DNA of 41,644 nucleotides. Source: Akkermansia muciniphila. GTDB taxonomy: Bacteria; Verrucomicrobiota; Verrucomicrobiia; Limisphaerales; SIAT01. Of this stretch, positions 18,491-27,172 are shown one piece after another (position 1 is the stretch's first letter; each line of letters begins with the position of its first letter). The translations under genes and the position numbers were made by a program. A model generated the notes under the pieces. That model was not told the origin of the DNA. It made no database searches and was given only the letters and a program-made list of their open reading frames with translations. The DNA lies in NCBI GenBank assembly GCA_945860945.1, contig CAMASG010000018.1, positions 1-41,644 on the forward strand, given 5' to 3'.

Positions 18491-18958
18491 TCACACGTCG
18501 ATGATCGGCCCCTTGCCGTCGTCGCGTGGGGATGGTTGCTGCGCTTGCGGCGGTTTTGCGCGTCCGCGGCGCAGCGTCATCTTCGAGTCACCCGATCCGG
18601 TGAACGTGTTGGCGATGAGTGAGACGAGGCCGATGATGAGCGCACCCCAGAACGCGGGCCAGAAGCCGTCCACGTGGAACGGCTCCACCAGCCAATCCAC
18701 GAAAATCAGGAGCGCCGCGTTGATGACGAGGATGAACAGGCCGAGCGAGAGGATGAGCAGCGGCAGCGACAGCAGCAGCAGCACCGGCCGCAGGAAGGTG
18801 TTCAACACACCGAGCAGAAACGAGGCGACGAGCAACCCCTGCACGTTATCGTAGCGGATTCCTTTGACGACGTTGCACGCGATCAGCACCGCCAGCGTAT
18901 TGATGATCCAGCGCTGGAGGTGCGTCTTCCAGGGCGATTGCGACTTCTTCTCTTCCAT
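18491..18958 (-). CDS. Phage holin 4-2-like four-TM membrane protein
   Basis: 155 residues. Four hydrophobic segments lie within residues 17-115, with LLVASFLLGVLNTFLRPVL typical of the Pfam family named phage_holin_4_2, which is usually a housekeeping membrane protein of unknown function in chromosomes. The basic, Pro/Gln-rich tail (RRGRAKPPQAQQPSPRDD) is probably cytoplasmic. It is last in the minus-strand lptF-accA-manA cluster, 24 bp after manA. Despite the family name, nothing here suggests lysis. Confidence 0.8.
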   Translation of the reverse strand: MEEKKSQSPWKTHLQRWIINTLAVLIACNVVKGIRYDNVQGLLVASFLLGVLNTFLRPVLLLLSLPLLILSLGLFILVINAALLIFVDWLVEPFHVDGFWPAFWGALIIGLVSLIANTFTGSGDSKMTLRRGRAKPPQAQQPSPRDDGKGPIIDV

Positions 18959-18982
18959 CGGTTTAATTGCGGTTCAAAAAAT

Positions 18983-19954
18983 CTACGGCGCGGCGTGGAG
19001 AAATGTGGCGTCCGTTTTCGCGAGCACCTCGATGCGCTCGACGCACGCGGGCACCAGCGCGAACTGGCCGGCGGCCAGCGTCAACTCGACGGCCGCTCCG
19101 CGCAAAACAATTTCGCCGGCCGCGACGCCGAGGATGAACATGCCCTCGCGGTCGAAGGAAATCGTCGCATCCGCGCGGAGCCGCTCTTCGCTCATCCGGA
19201 AAACTCCCGGCGCCTCCACCAAAGAGCGGCGTTGGCCGGTTGGTGTTTCGGTGAAGTGCGTGGGCACGAGCGCCGGTTCGAAGTCGTCGAATGCGATCGA
19301 GGCGAGCGCGGCGTCCACGTGCAGCTCGCGCGGTTTGCCGTCGAGGCCAAGGCGGTTCCAATCGAACACGCGGTAGGTCGTGTCGGAGTTTTGCTGCACC
19401 TCAAAAATGACGCTGCCTGCGCCGAGGGCGTGGACACGGCCGCTCGGCAGAAACATCGCGTCGCCACGATTCACGGACAGGCGATGGAAACAGTCGGCGA
19501 CGGAGCCTTCGCGCAGACGCCGCTCGAACTCCGCACGCGTGGTATCTTTGCGCAGGCCGACGTAGATGTCCGCGTGCGGCTCAGCATCGCCGACATACCA
19601 CGCTTCGGTTTTCGGTTCGCCGCCGAGTTGCCCGGCGAGGGATGCAGGCGGATGGACTTGCAGCGAAAGTTTGTCCTGCGCATCGAGTAACTTCACGAGC
19701 AGCGGGAAACGCCCGCTCACCGGTTTCGCCGGGCCGAGCAATTCCGCGGCGTGATGTTCCATCAACCAACGCAAATCACGGCCGGTGAGCGGGCCGTTGG
19801 TGATGACGCTCACGCCTTCGGGACGGTCGCTGATTTCCCACGACTCGCCGATGGGCGCGCCCGCGGGGAGTGACTTGCCGTAGAGGGACTGCAAACGTCG
19901 CCCGCCCCAGACGCGTTCTTTGAAGATGGGTTGGAAGGTGAACGGATAAAGCAC
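18983..19954 (-). CDS. manA: Mannose-6-phosphate isomerase, class I
   Basis: 323 residues, cupin-type type I PMI of the short bacterial kind. Zinc ligands Q99 and H101 (LSLQVHPP), E117 (KTEAWY) and H175 (SGRVHALGAG) are all present, as is the QQNSDTTYRVFDW segment. Interconverts mannose-6-phosphate and fructose-6-phosphate, feeding mannose into glycolysis or GDP-mannose synthesis for the envelope. It sits in the minus-strand cluster, 53 bp after accA. Confidence 0.95.
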   Translation of the reverse strand: MLYPFTFQPIFKERVWGGRRLQSLYGKSLPAGAPIGESWEISDRPEGVSVITNGPLTGRDLRWLMEHHAAELLGPAKPVSGRFPLLVKLLDAQDKLSLQVHPPASLAGQLGGEPKTEAWYVGDAEPHADIYVGLRKDTTRAEFERRLREGSVADCFHRLSVNRGDAMFLPSGRVHALGAGSVIFEVQQNSDTTYRVFDWNRLGLDGKPRELHVDAALASIAFDDFEPALVPTHFTETPTGQRRSLVEAPGVFRMSEERLRADATISFDREGMFILGVAAGEIVLRGAAVELTLAAGQFALVPACVERIEVLAKTDATFLHAAP

Positions 19955-20007
19955 GGTGCAGTCCGGTGGCGAACAACGGCGGCGACCGCAGCGCCGTCAT
20001 CGTCGCG

Positions 20008-20991
20008 TTACTTCGCAGTCGGCGTCGGTTCGGGTTCGGTGAAATGGCCGTGAGCGCGGAACTTCGCGTAGCGCCGTTGCAGCCGCTCTTTTTCATCCAG
20101 CGCGGCGATTTCGTTGAGGTGCTTAATCAGGCAATCCTTCACGTTGGCCGTGGTGGTGAGGGTGTCTTGATGCGCGCCGCCGAGCGGTTCGGGGATGATT
20201 TCATCCACGAGACCGAGCTCGAGCAGATGTTTGGCGGTGATCTTGAGCGCTTCGGCGGCTTGCGGCGCGGCCTTGCGATCCTTCCACAAAATCGCCGCGC
20301 ACCCTTCGGGGCTGATCACGGAATAGTAAGCGTTCTCGAGGATGAGCACGCGGTCGCAAACGCCGATGCCGAGCGCGCCGCCGGAGCCGCCTTCACCGAT
20401 GACGACGCCGATGATCGGCACCTTGAAAAGCATCATCTCGCGCAGGTTCACCGCGATGGCTTCGGCGATGTGGCGCTCCTCGGCCGCGATACCGGGATAG
20501 GCGCCCGCGGTGTCGATGAGCGTGATGATGGGCAGGCCGAACTTGTCCGCCAACCGCATCAGACGAAGCGCCTTGCGGTAGCCTTCGGGATGCGCTGAGC
20601 CGAAGTTGCGGAGAATGTTCTCCTTCGTGTCGCGACCTTTTTGCGTACCGATGACCACCACTTTGCGTCCGCCGATTTGGGCGAAGCCGCCCACCACAGC
20701 GCGGTCGTCGGCGAAGAGGCGGTCGCCGTGCAACTCGGTGAAACCGGTGAAAGCGGTGCCGAGGTAATCGAGCGTGAAGGGCCGTTGCGGATGCCGCGCG
20801 ATCTGCACTCGCTGCCACGCTGTGAGGTTGGCGTAAATCTGCCGGCGCGTCTCCGCGATTTTGCGCTCCATCTGCGTGATCTCCTCCTCGAAACTCACGC
20901 CAATGGCGTGAGTTTCGGGGTGAGCGCGCAGGTCTTCCAACTTGCGCTGTAGTTCGAGAATGGGCTTCTCGAAGTCGAGCTGATGTTTCAT
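20008..20991 (-). CDS. accA: Acetyl-CoA carboxylase carboxyltransferase subunit alpha
   Basis: 327 residues, full length (E. coli about 319). Begins LDFEKPILELQRKLEDLR, the AccA N-terminal coil, then HPQRPFTLDYLGTAFTGFTELHGDRLFADD, IGTQKGRD and GEGGSGGALGIG of the crotonase-like core. With AccD it transfers carboxyl from biotin to acetyl-CoA, the first committed step of fatty-acid synthesis. accD is not in the window. It is in the same minus-strand cluster as manA and the FHA/LptF genes. Confidence 0.97.
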   Translation of the reverse strand: MKHQLDFEKPILELQRKLEDLRAHPETHAIGVSFEEEITQMERKIAETRRQIYANLTAWQRVQIARHPQRPFTLDYLGTAFTGFTELHGDRLFADDRAVVGGFAQIGGRKVVVIGTQKGRDTKENILRNFGSAHPEGYRKALRLMRLADKFGLPIITLIDTAGAYPGIAAEERHIAEAIAVNLREMMLFKVPIIGVVIGEGGSGGALGIGVCDRVLILENAYYSVISPEGCAAILWKDRKAAPQAAEALKITAKHLLELGLVDEIIPEPLGGAHQDTLTTTANVKDCLIKHLNEIAALDEKERLQRRYAKFRAHGHFTEPEPTPTAK

Positions 20992-21050
20992 CAGGAGGTT
21001 ATGTTAGCGTGCGGTAAAAGCCGAGGCAACGCGGAATTCATCGCGCCGGT

Positions 21051-21446
21051 TCAGTGTGTCAGTCGGAGAACCAGCCAGATTTCCGAAGCCACGAGCGCGG
21101 CGAGCGCGGCCCACACCAACATCTCGCGCAAGACGAGCCGCTTTTGCGCCACGTCGCCGAGCCAGAATTGAATCTTCGTGCCGCCGAGATCGAGTACGTC
21201 GCCGTTGTGCAGACGCTGCTCGGTGAAAGGTTGGCCGTTCACCGTGGCCGAGGCGTCCGCACGGCGTTTCGCGATGAAGCCTTCGGGGAACCGCCATTCC
21301 AGCTCGATGTGCTGATCCCACACGCCCGGGTCCTCGAGCCGCAATCCGGCCTCGGCGTTGCGGCCGATGACGAACGGCAGTTGTTCCACCGCACGCGTCT
21401 GTTTTGCGAGCCGGCCGTTGAGGATGTCGAGTCGCGCGGTTGCCAT
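21051..21446 (-). CDS. Small FHA-domain protein with C-terminal membrane anchor
   Basis: 131 residues. FHA-like core: LPFVIGRNAEAGLRLEDPGVWDQHIELEW, with the GR of beta-3/4, then VNGQPFTEQRLHNGDVLDLGGTKIQFWL. The usual S..H is replaced by D-Q-H, so phosphothreonine binding needs testing. A single hydrophobic helix lies near 109-129. Its ATG at 21446 is one base after the lptF/G stop, so it is translationally coupled. It may recruit a phosphorylated envelope protein; this is inference. Confidence 0.75.
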   Translation of the reverse strand: MATARLDILNGRLAKQTRAVEQLPFVIGRNAEAGLRLEDPGVWDQHIELEWRFPEGFIAKRRADASATVNGQPFTEQRLHNGDVLDLGGTKIQFWLGDVAQKRLVLREMLVWAALAALVASEIWLVLRLTH

Positions 21447-21447
21447 A

Positions 21448-22572
21448 TCAGTGCCCGCGGTTGGCGCGCCAGAGCAAGCACACGCCGAGGCCTTGGAAAA
21501 TGAAGTTCGGTATCCAGAGAATGAGGTGCGGATAAAGCTCGGGCTTCGTCTCGAGCGATTGGCCGAGAATGAGGAAGCTGAAATAACCGAGCACGAGCAG
21601 CAACGCGAGCGCCACGCCGACGCTCGTCTCGCGCCGGTGCGCGCGGATGCCGAGCGGGATGCCGATGAGCGTGAAGCCGACACACGCGAAGGAGAACGCC
21701 ACTTGCCGGTGCATCTGCACAAGAATGGGCGAGGTCTCGATGCCTGCGGCGCGCTGGGCGCGAAGCTCTCCGGCGAGTTGGCGGAAAGTCATGTTGCTGA
21801 TCGAGGGCTTGCCCGGCGCGGTGGCGATCCGTTGGAAATCCACGGCGATGGTCAACTCACCGGCGGCGGGCGTTTCCCATTCGCCGAAGACCGGCGGGGC
21901 GTTGGTCGCGCCGACCGATTCGTTGCTGCGGATGGCAATCTGCGCGTCGAACAGGCGGAAGAGATACTGGTTGCGCGTGGCGTCGTAGATCACCTGTCCG
22001 CGCGGCGCGCGCGTGCGCTGGATCAATTCGCCGCCTTCGAGGCGGTTCAGCAGGATGTTCTCCAGATTGTCGCCGCGTTTCTTGCCGATATACACCACGT
22101 AGCCGGGCAGGTCGGTGAGGAAACTGTTCTGCACGAGGAACGCTGTCGGGTCGGCTTTGCCGAGCCGGAAAAGCAGCTCGCGATATTGCACGCGGCAACG
22201 CGGCGCCAAATCGAGATTCACCCACGCGCAGAGCACGCTGAACCCGAGGCTCAACGCCAGCACTGGGGCGATCAACGCGACGAGGCTCACGCCGCCCGCC
22301 CGCGCGGCGGTCAATTCCTGATCCGCGCTCAACCGGCCGAAGACGAGCAGTGTCGCCGTGAGCAGACCCATTGGCAGCGAGAAGGCGAGCACGAAGGGAA
22401 TCAACAGCGAGAAGGCCTCGGCCAATCCACCGAGCGAGGCCTGTCGGCTGACGAGCAATGCGATCATCTCGCGCAGCGCGTTCCCGAGCAGCAGCACAAA
22501 AGTGAGCACCGTCACGCAGAGCGCGAGCGAGGCCAGCACCTGCCGTGTGATGTACAGATGAAGTGTCCGCAC
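21448..22572 (-). CDS. LptF/LptG-family LPS export permease
   Basis: 374 residues. Opens LHLYITRQVLASLALCVTVLTF, the amphipathic start of LptF/G, then three TM helices, a periplasmic beta-jellyroll (about 125-265) and three more TM helices (LGIRAHRRETSVGVALALLLV). With LptB it powers LPS transport. Only one of the usual pair is present here. It heads the minus-strand cluster (FHA, accA, manA, 4TM). The divergent small membrane gene starts 121 bp away. Confidence 0.9.
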   Translation of the reverse strand: MRTLHLYITRQVLASLALCVTVLTFVLLLGNALREMIALLVSRQASLGGLAEAFSLLIPFVLAFSLPMGLLTATLLVFGRLSADQELTAARAGGVSLVALIAPVLALSLGFSVLCAWVNLDLAPRCRVQYRELLFRLGKADPTAFLVQNSFLTDLPGYVVYIGKKRGDNLENILLNRLEGGELIQRTRAPRGQVIYDATRNQYLFRLFDAQIAIRSNESVGATNAPPVFGEWETPAAGELTIAVDFQRIATAPGKPSISNMTFRQLAGELRAQRAAGIETSPILVQMHRQVAFSFACVGFTLIGIPLGIRAHRRETSVGVALALLLVLGYFSFLILGQSLETKPELYPHLILWIPNFIFQGLGVCLLWRANRGH

Positions 22573-22692
22573 GTCCCCGCAACGTAGCGAAGGCGCCCCG
22601 CGATGTCACGCCCACAGGGCCCGGTTGGTTCAATGGCGCGCCGGTTTTGGTTGGCTTTTCGCAGGACGCGCGGTTTTGATGAAGGCCGCCCG

Positions 22693-23076
22693 ATGGAAAA
22701 CGACGATCAGTTCTATCAAGCCGTGGCCGATGAGTTGCGCGAAAACCGCATCAACGATGCGATGTGGACGAAAGCCATCGCGCGCAGCGGCGGCGACCCG
22801 AATAAAACCAAGGCGCTCTACATCCAGATGCGCGTCTCGCAGCTCACGCAGGAAGATCATCGCCAGCGCGTGTATGAATCCGACGTGCAGCCCGAGCCGG
22901 TGTCGGACTCGCTGTGGGAAAAGATCGAGGCGAAGCTCGGCCCGAAGTGGATGCGTGTGGCGAATTACGCCGCGAAAGCCGCGCTCGTCGCGGTGCTCAT
23001 TGTCATCATCCTCAACCCCCGCGAGGCCGCGCGGCTCCTGCGCCGAGTGAGTGATTGGCTTCTGAGCGGTTTCTGA
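22693..23076 (+). CDS. Small C-tail-anchored hypothetical protein
   Basis: 127 residues from ATG 22693; the upstream in-frame codons look like noise. The N-terminal 80 residues are soluble and charged (DDQFYQAVADELRENRINDAMWTKAIARS), resembling a short helix pair that often occurs in GYF- or zinc-ribbon-containing membrane proteins, but without the Cys residues. A C-terminal TM helix (about 95-110) is followed by RRVSDWLLSGF. Function unknown. Confidence 0.65.
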   Translation: MENDDQFYQAVADELRENRINDAMWTKAIARSGGDPNKTKALYIQMRVSQLTQEDHRQRVYESDVQPEPVSDSLWEKIEAKLGPKWMRVANYAAKAALVAVLIVIILNPREAARLLRRVSDWLLSGF

Positions 23077-23118
23077 GCCCCGCGAATTGAGGAGCCGAAC
23101 TTTCCGCGGCGTTCTCGT

Positions 23119-24147
23119 TTATTTCTTCAACGTCACCGCCGCGCGCTTCCGCGCCGATTGCATTCCCGCTTCCAGAATCGCCTGCGTGTCGCGGCCGATT
23201 CGCGCGTCACAGAGCGGATGAAACGCGTCGCCGGTTTTCAACGCGTGGACAAAGTGCGCACTCGCGTTGCGCAGATGCGCCTTCGGCCGCGGCACCTTCA
23301 CCGCTTTGCCGTCCGGCTCCTTCTCCGTGGCGAGCAGCAACCGGCCCGTGTCGCCCGGCTCGGCGAGCAGCGTTCCTTTTGTGCCGTGGATGAAAGTGAA
23401 GTAGCTGCTCAAGTGGCCGATCTGCGTCCACGACGCCTCGGCCAACGCGAGCGCGTGCGGATAGTGCATCGCGAGCAGACCATTGTCTTCACCCCGCAGA
23501 TCGCGCTTCAACAACCGCTCGGCGATGCCGGTGACGCGCGTGGGTCGGCCGAGCAACACGCGGGCGAGCATCGCGCCGTAGCAGCAGTAATCAATGAAAG
23601 CGGCGCCGCCGTTGCGACGAGCGTCGTAAAGCCATTCTGAGAAATAACGCGAGCAACCCATCTCGCGCGGGCCGGCGTGTGCAGCGCGGTATTTCACCTG
23701 CCACAAATCGCCGATGCCACCGCTCGTCGCCAGCGACACGGCTTGCTGCAACTGCGGCCACCACGCGATCGGCCAGTTCACCATCAGCCGAACGCGGTGC
23801 TGTCGCGTGAGGGCGAGCATGCGTTCCGCGCCGGCGAGGTCCGCAGCCAACGGCTTCTCGACGAACACATGCGCGCCGTGTGCCGCGGCCAACTCGGTGA
23901 GCGGCACATGCGCGGCGTTGTCGCTGAAGATGAGAACGGCATCCGGCCGTTCGCGTTCGAGCAGCAAGCGGGCGTCGGCGTATGTGGCGCAAGCGAACTC
24001 CCGCTTCGCCCGCGCGCGCAGCGGGGCGTGAGAATCGGCGGCAGCGACGAGACGTGCGCCTTTCACAGCGCGTAACTCGGCGAGGTTCGCCCAAGCGTGG
24101 TCGTGTGTGAGGCCGAGGATAGCGAGGCGAAGCGGGCTTTCTTTCAT
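23119..24147 (-). CDS. Gfo/Idh/MocA-family oxidoreductase
   Basis: 342 residues. An N-terminal Rossmann fold starts LRLAILGLTHDHAWAN, where the usual GxGxxG is replaced by GLTHDH, followed by AADSH and an EKP at 97-99 (HVFVEKPLAADLAGAE), the conserved catalytic-Lys motif. The C-terminal dehydrogenase domain continues to the end. It is probably an NAD(P)-linked sugar or inositol-type oxidoreductase; substrate unknown. Its ATG is only 25 bp after the 3' end of the same-strand tRNA-Phe gene, so it is likely transcribed from the tRNA promoter. Confidence 0.85.
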   Translation of the reverse strand: MKESPLRLAILGLTHDHAWANLAELRAVKGARLVAAADSHAPLRARAKREFACATYADARLLLERERPDAVLIFSDNAAHVPLTELAAAHGAHVFVEKPLAADLAGAERMLALTRQHRVRLMVNWPIAWWPQLQQAVSLATSGGIGDLWQVKYRAAHAGPREMGCSRYFSEWLYDARRNGGAAFIDYCCYGAMLARVLLGRPTRVTGIAERLLKRDLRGEDNGLLAMHYPHALALAEASWTQIGHLSSYFTFIHGTKGTLLAEPGDTGRLLLATEKEPDGKAVKVPRPKAHLRNASAHFVHALKTGDAFHPLCDARIGRDTQAILEAGMQSARKRAAVTLKK

Positions 24148-24172
24148 AAAGCTCGGACTGGGTTTGTTGAAG

Positions 24173-24248
24173 TGGTGGCTGGGGCCGGAATTGAACCGGC
24201 GACACGCGGATTTTCAATCCGCTGCTCTACCAACTGAGCTACCCAGCC
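24173..24248 (-). tRNA. tRNA-Phe (anticodon GAA)
   Basis: 76 nt including an encoded CCA. Acceptor GGCTGGG pairs with CCCAGCC, discriminator A, D-arm GCTCAGTTGGTAGAGC, anticodon arm GCGGA-TTGAAAA-TCCGC with GAA, T-arm GCCGG-TTCAATT-CCGGC. It lies just upstream of a same-strand oxidoreductase gene. Confidence 0.97.
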
Positions 24249-24366
24249 GCCAAAGGCCGGTCACTATCGCCGCCGCCCCGCAGTGCGGCAAGCATTTTTC
24301 CCCGCGCCGGCGCAGCAGAGCTTGACCGGACAGCGCGGAGGATTTTCACTGGAGGGAGTTGCTGCT

Positions 24367-24573
24367 ATGTCCACTTACATCTACGAAACCATTCCGAAAA
24401 AGTCCGGGCAGAAGCCGCGCCGCTTCGAGGTGCAGCAGAAGATGAGCGATCCAGCGCTCACGCACGACCCCGAGACCGGCCTGCCTTGCAAACGCGTGAT
24501 CACCGGCGGCACCGGCAACATCATGCGCGGCCCGAGCATCCTCTCGATGAACGTGCCGCGCGGCAAACGCTGA
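24367..24573 (+). CDS. FmdB-like protein lacking the zinc-ribbon cysteines
   Basis: 68 residues. It aligns with FmdB-family regulators over the opening TYIYETIP, then RFEVQQKMSDPALT, then KRVITGG. The family's CxxC...CxxC zinc ribbon is gone; only one Cys remains (LPCKRV). GGAGG about 12 nt before ATG 24367 supports the start. I recall such Cys-less FmdB relatives in PVC genomes, so it may be a lineage-specific variant rather than decay. The role of FmdB proteins is in any case poorly defined. Confidence 0.7.
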   Translation: MSTYIYETIPKKSGQKPRRFEVQQKMSDPALTHDPETGLPCKRVITGGTGNIMRGPSILSMNVPRGKR

Positions 24574-24611
24574 GTCTTGAACAAACTCGCGCGGGCTGGC
24601 ATTCAATAGGC

Positions 24612-25817
24612 GTGAACACGCCATCCGCCCCATCCGTCGTTGCTCGTCGCGCCTTCTTGAAACAATCCGTCGCGCTCGCGGCGCTCCCGTTGCTCCCGCC
24701 ATCCTCCGTTTTCGCTGCGAACCGCAAATACCGCGCGGCCGTTTTCGGCGCGACTGGCAAAGGCGATTACGGTCACGGCCTTGATGTGGTTTTCAACAAT
24801 CGCGAGAACGTCGAGCTCGTTGCCGTGTCCGATGCAGACGATGCGGGACGCACGAAAGCCGTTGCGAAGCTGAAGGCGCCACGTGCGTATGCGGATTACC
24901 GCGAGTTGCTCGCGAAGGAGAAGCCCGATCTCGTGAGCGTCGCGCCGCGGCAGACTGGCGAACATCACGCGATGGTGCTGGCCGCGCTGCGAGCCGGTGC
25001 GCACGTTTATGCGGAGAAGCCGTTCACCACCACGCTCGCGGAGGCGGATGAGCTGCTGGTCGAGGCAGCCAAACGGAAACTGAAGATTGCCGTCGCGCAT
25101 CAGATGCATCTCACGCCGTCCGTGCAACATCTCAAACACGCCGTAGCGGGCGGATTGATCGGTGACCTACTTGAGCTTCATGCGTGGGGCAAGCAGGACG
25201 CTCGCGCCGGCGGCGAAGATATGATGGTGCTCGGCACCCATCTCTTCGACCTCATCCGCCTTTTCGCGGGCGACCCACTCTGGTGTACGTCGCGTGTGTT
25301 ACAGGGGGGACGCGACATCACCGCGGCCGATGCGCGCGTGACGAAAGACTTCATCGGACCGATGGCCGGCGACGAGATTCACGCCACGTTTGCCTTCGCC
25401 AACGGCGTCAACGCCACGTTCACCAGCCGTAGCAAACTGCGCGAACAGGTCGGCGCGTGGGGCGTGGAATTGATTGGCAGCAAAGGCGCGGCGCGCATCA
25501 ACGCGAATATCCCGCCGCAGATCTTCGTGAGCAAAACGCCGCCGTGGACGGCCGTCGGTCGTACGGTGAGTTGGGAGAAAGTGCCGGGCGATCCAGCTGC
25601 AACTTTGACGGCTGCACAGCTCGGTTTTCCTGCGGCGAACAGCCGCGCAGTGGATGATTTACTGGAGGCCATCGAGCAGAATCGTGAGCCGGGATGCAGC
25701 GGACACAACGCGATGAAAGCGGTCGAGATGGTGATGGCCGTCTATCATGCCGCGCTGACGGGTCGTCGTGTAGCGCTACCGTTAGTGGAACGCGGTCATC
25801 CGCTGACGAAGAAGTAG
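24612..25817 (+). CDS. Exported Gfo/Idh/MocA-family oxidoreductase
   Basis: 401 residues from GTG 24612, the only reasonable start before a Tat-like signal: R12-R13-A-F-L-K then a hydrophobic helix ending VFAAN. Mature protein opens with a Rossmann fold (AAVFGATGKGDYGHG), has an EKP motif at 135-137 and family motifs in the C-domain (MMVLGTHLFDLIRLFAGDP). Tat export with a bound cofactor is known for PVC Gfo/Idh/MocA proteins. Substrate unknown. It follows the FmdB-like gene by 38 bp. Confidence 0.88.
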   Translation: MNTPSAPSVVARRAFLKQSVALAALPLLPPSSVFAANRKYRAAVFGATGKGDYGHGLDVVFNNRENVELVAVSDADDAGRTKAVAKLKAPRAYADYRELLAKEKPDLVSVAPRQTGEHHAMVLAALRAGAHVYAEKPFTTTLAEADELLVEAAKRKLKIAVAHQMHLTPSVQHLKHAVAGGLIGDLLELHAWGKQDARAGGEDMMVLGTHLFDLIRLFAGDPLWCTSRVLQGGRDITAADARVTKDFIGPMAGDEIHATFAFANGVNATFTSRSKLREQVGAWGVELIGSKGAARINANIPPQIFVSKTPPWTAVGRTVSWEKVPGDPAATLTAAQLGFPAANSRAVDDLLEAIEQNREPGCSGHNAMKAVEMVMAVYHAALTGRRVALPLVERGHPLTKK

Positions 25818-25855
25818 CTTCGCAACGAAACCAGTGCTGGCGAGTGGGCGCGCGG

Positions 25856-26716
25856 TCAGGGTTTCAGAAAGTAACTGCGCTGCTTCTCGCTGATGGGCAT
25901 CTCGAGTTTCTCCATCACGAGCAGCATGTCTTCCCACACTTTGCGCTTTTCGCTGAGAGCTTGGTTGCGCAGCAGATATGCGGGGTGATAGGTCGGCATT
26001 AGCGGGATGCCCTGAAACTCCTGCCATTTGCCGCGCAACTTGGTGATGCCTTCGGTCTTGCCGAGCAGTCCATCAATCGCCGTGGCGCCCAGTGCGACGA
26101 TGGCGCGTGGCTGGATGATGCGGATTTGTTCGAGGAGGTACGGCTTGCAGGTCTCCATCTCGGCGGGCGTGGGCTTGCGGTTGCCGGCGGTCTGCCCGGG
26201 AGTGTCGGGCCGGCATTTGAGAATGTTTGCGATGTATACCGTCTCGCGAGAGAGCGCCATCGTCTGGATGATTTTGGTCAGCAACTGCCCCGCTTTGCCG
26301 ATGAACGGTTCGCCCTGCTCGTCCTCATCCGCGCCCGGCGCCTCGCCGACAAACATCAACGGCGCGTGGATGTCGCCGACGCCGAACACGACCTGCGTCC
26401 GCGAACTCGCGAGGTTCGGACACTTCATGCAAGGTAGGACGCGCGAGCGCAATTCGTCCATCGCCACGGCCTTCGTGTCGGAAGCGAGCGTTGACGCAAC
26501 AGGCTTGGATTTGGCTGGAACAGATTTTGCGGGCATAGAAATTGGGGCTGAGACCGGCTCCGGTCTGGCGGCGGATACAGGGGCGCGCCGAGGAACGGGC
26601 GCAATCAAAGCGGCGAGTGTCTCGGGCGCGATAGAGAGGTGGCGCACGCCGGCGGTCTTGAGTCCCTGCACGTGCGCGATCGTCGCGTCGAGCAGTTGAC
26701 TGTAGGCGTCGGTCAC
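25856..26716 (-). CDS. Family-4-type uracil-DNA glycosylase
   Basis: 286 residues. Four cysteines for a 4Fe-4S cluster: C96, C99, C168, C190. Active-site motif VGEAPGADEDEQGEPF at 123-138 and the C-terminal PTYHPAYLLR. Removes uracil from DNA. The N-terminal 90 residues hold a helical segment and a low-complexity Ala/Pro/Lys linker absent from minimal family members. It is divergent from the Cys-rich gene. Confidence 0.92.
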   Translation of the reverse strand: MTDAYSQLLDATIAHVQGLKTAGVRHLSIAPETLAALIAPVPRRAPVSAARPEPVSAPISMPAKSVPAKSKPVASTLASDTKAVAMDELRSRVLPCMKCPNLASSRTQVVFGVGDIHAPLMFVGEAPGADEDEQGEPFIGKAGQLLTKIIQTMALSRETVYIANILKCRPDTPGQTAGNRKPTPAEMETCKPYLLEQIRIIQPRAIVALGATAIDGLLGKTEGITKLRGKWQEFQGIPLMPTYHPAYLLRNQALSEKRKVWEDMLLVMEKLEMPISEKQRSYFLKP

Positions 26717-26802
26717 GGCGAAGACGTTAGTGCGGACCTCGCGCGTTGCACAGGATTTTCCCGACGTTGCCGCGCGGCCGGCGAGTTTGTTACGCTGGGC
26801 GC

Positions 26803-27096
26803 GTGACGAGACATTGCCACAACTGCGGTTTGGAATGGACGCTCTCCGGCAATCCCGGACGGAGCGAGAGTTGTCCGCAGTGCCGCGCCGACTTTCGTTG
26901 TTGCATGAATTGTCTGCATCACGATTTGCGCGCGGCTCATCAATGTCGCGAGCGTCGGGCGGAGCCGGTGGAGGACAAGCAACTCGCGACGTTCTGCGAG
27001 TATTTCGATTTCGTGCGGCGCGAGTTCAAAGGCAAAGGCGGCAACTCGCGCGAGGACGCCTCGCGGGCGCAGTTCAAGAAATTGTTCGGCGATTGA
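26803..27096 (+). CDS. Cys-rich zinc-ribbon-like protein
   Basis: 97 residues from GTG 26803. Cysteine pattern: HCHNCG (C5, C8), SCPQC (C24, C27), RCCMNC (C33, C34, C37), QC48, plus the later FCEYFDF. I recall a widespread uncharacterised family with the same pattern (CxxC, GRSExC..C, CLNC, NQCRE, FCxxFxF), but cannot name it. Probably binds two metals; cytoplasmic. The GTG start is preferred over an upstream ATG at 26746, whose leader is Arg-rich. It precedes the candidate non-coding RNA. Confidence 0.75.
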   Translation: MTRHCHNCGLEWTLSGNPGRSESCPQCRADFRCCMNCLHHDLRAAHQCRERRAEPVEDKQLATFCEYFDFVRREFKGKGGNSREDASRAQFKKLFGD

Positions 27097-27172
27097 GCTG
27101 TGCATTTTTCTGATTCAAATCAGCAGCAGCACTTATTTGTTAAAATTTCGTCGAACAATTCCTCTTTGTCCC

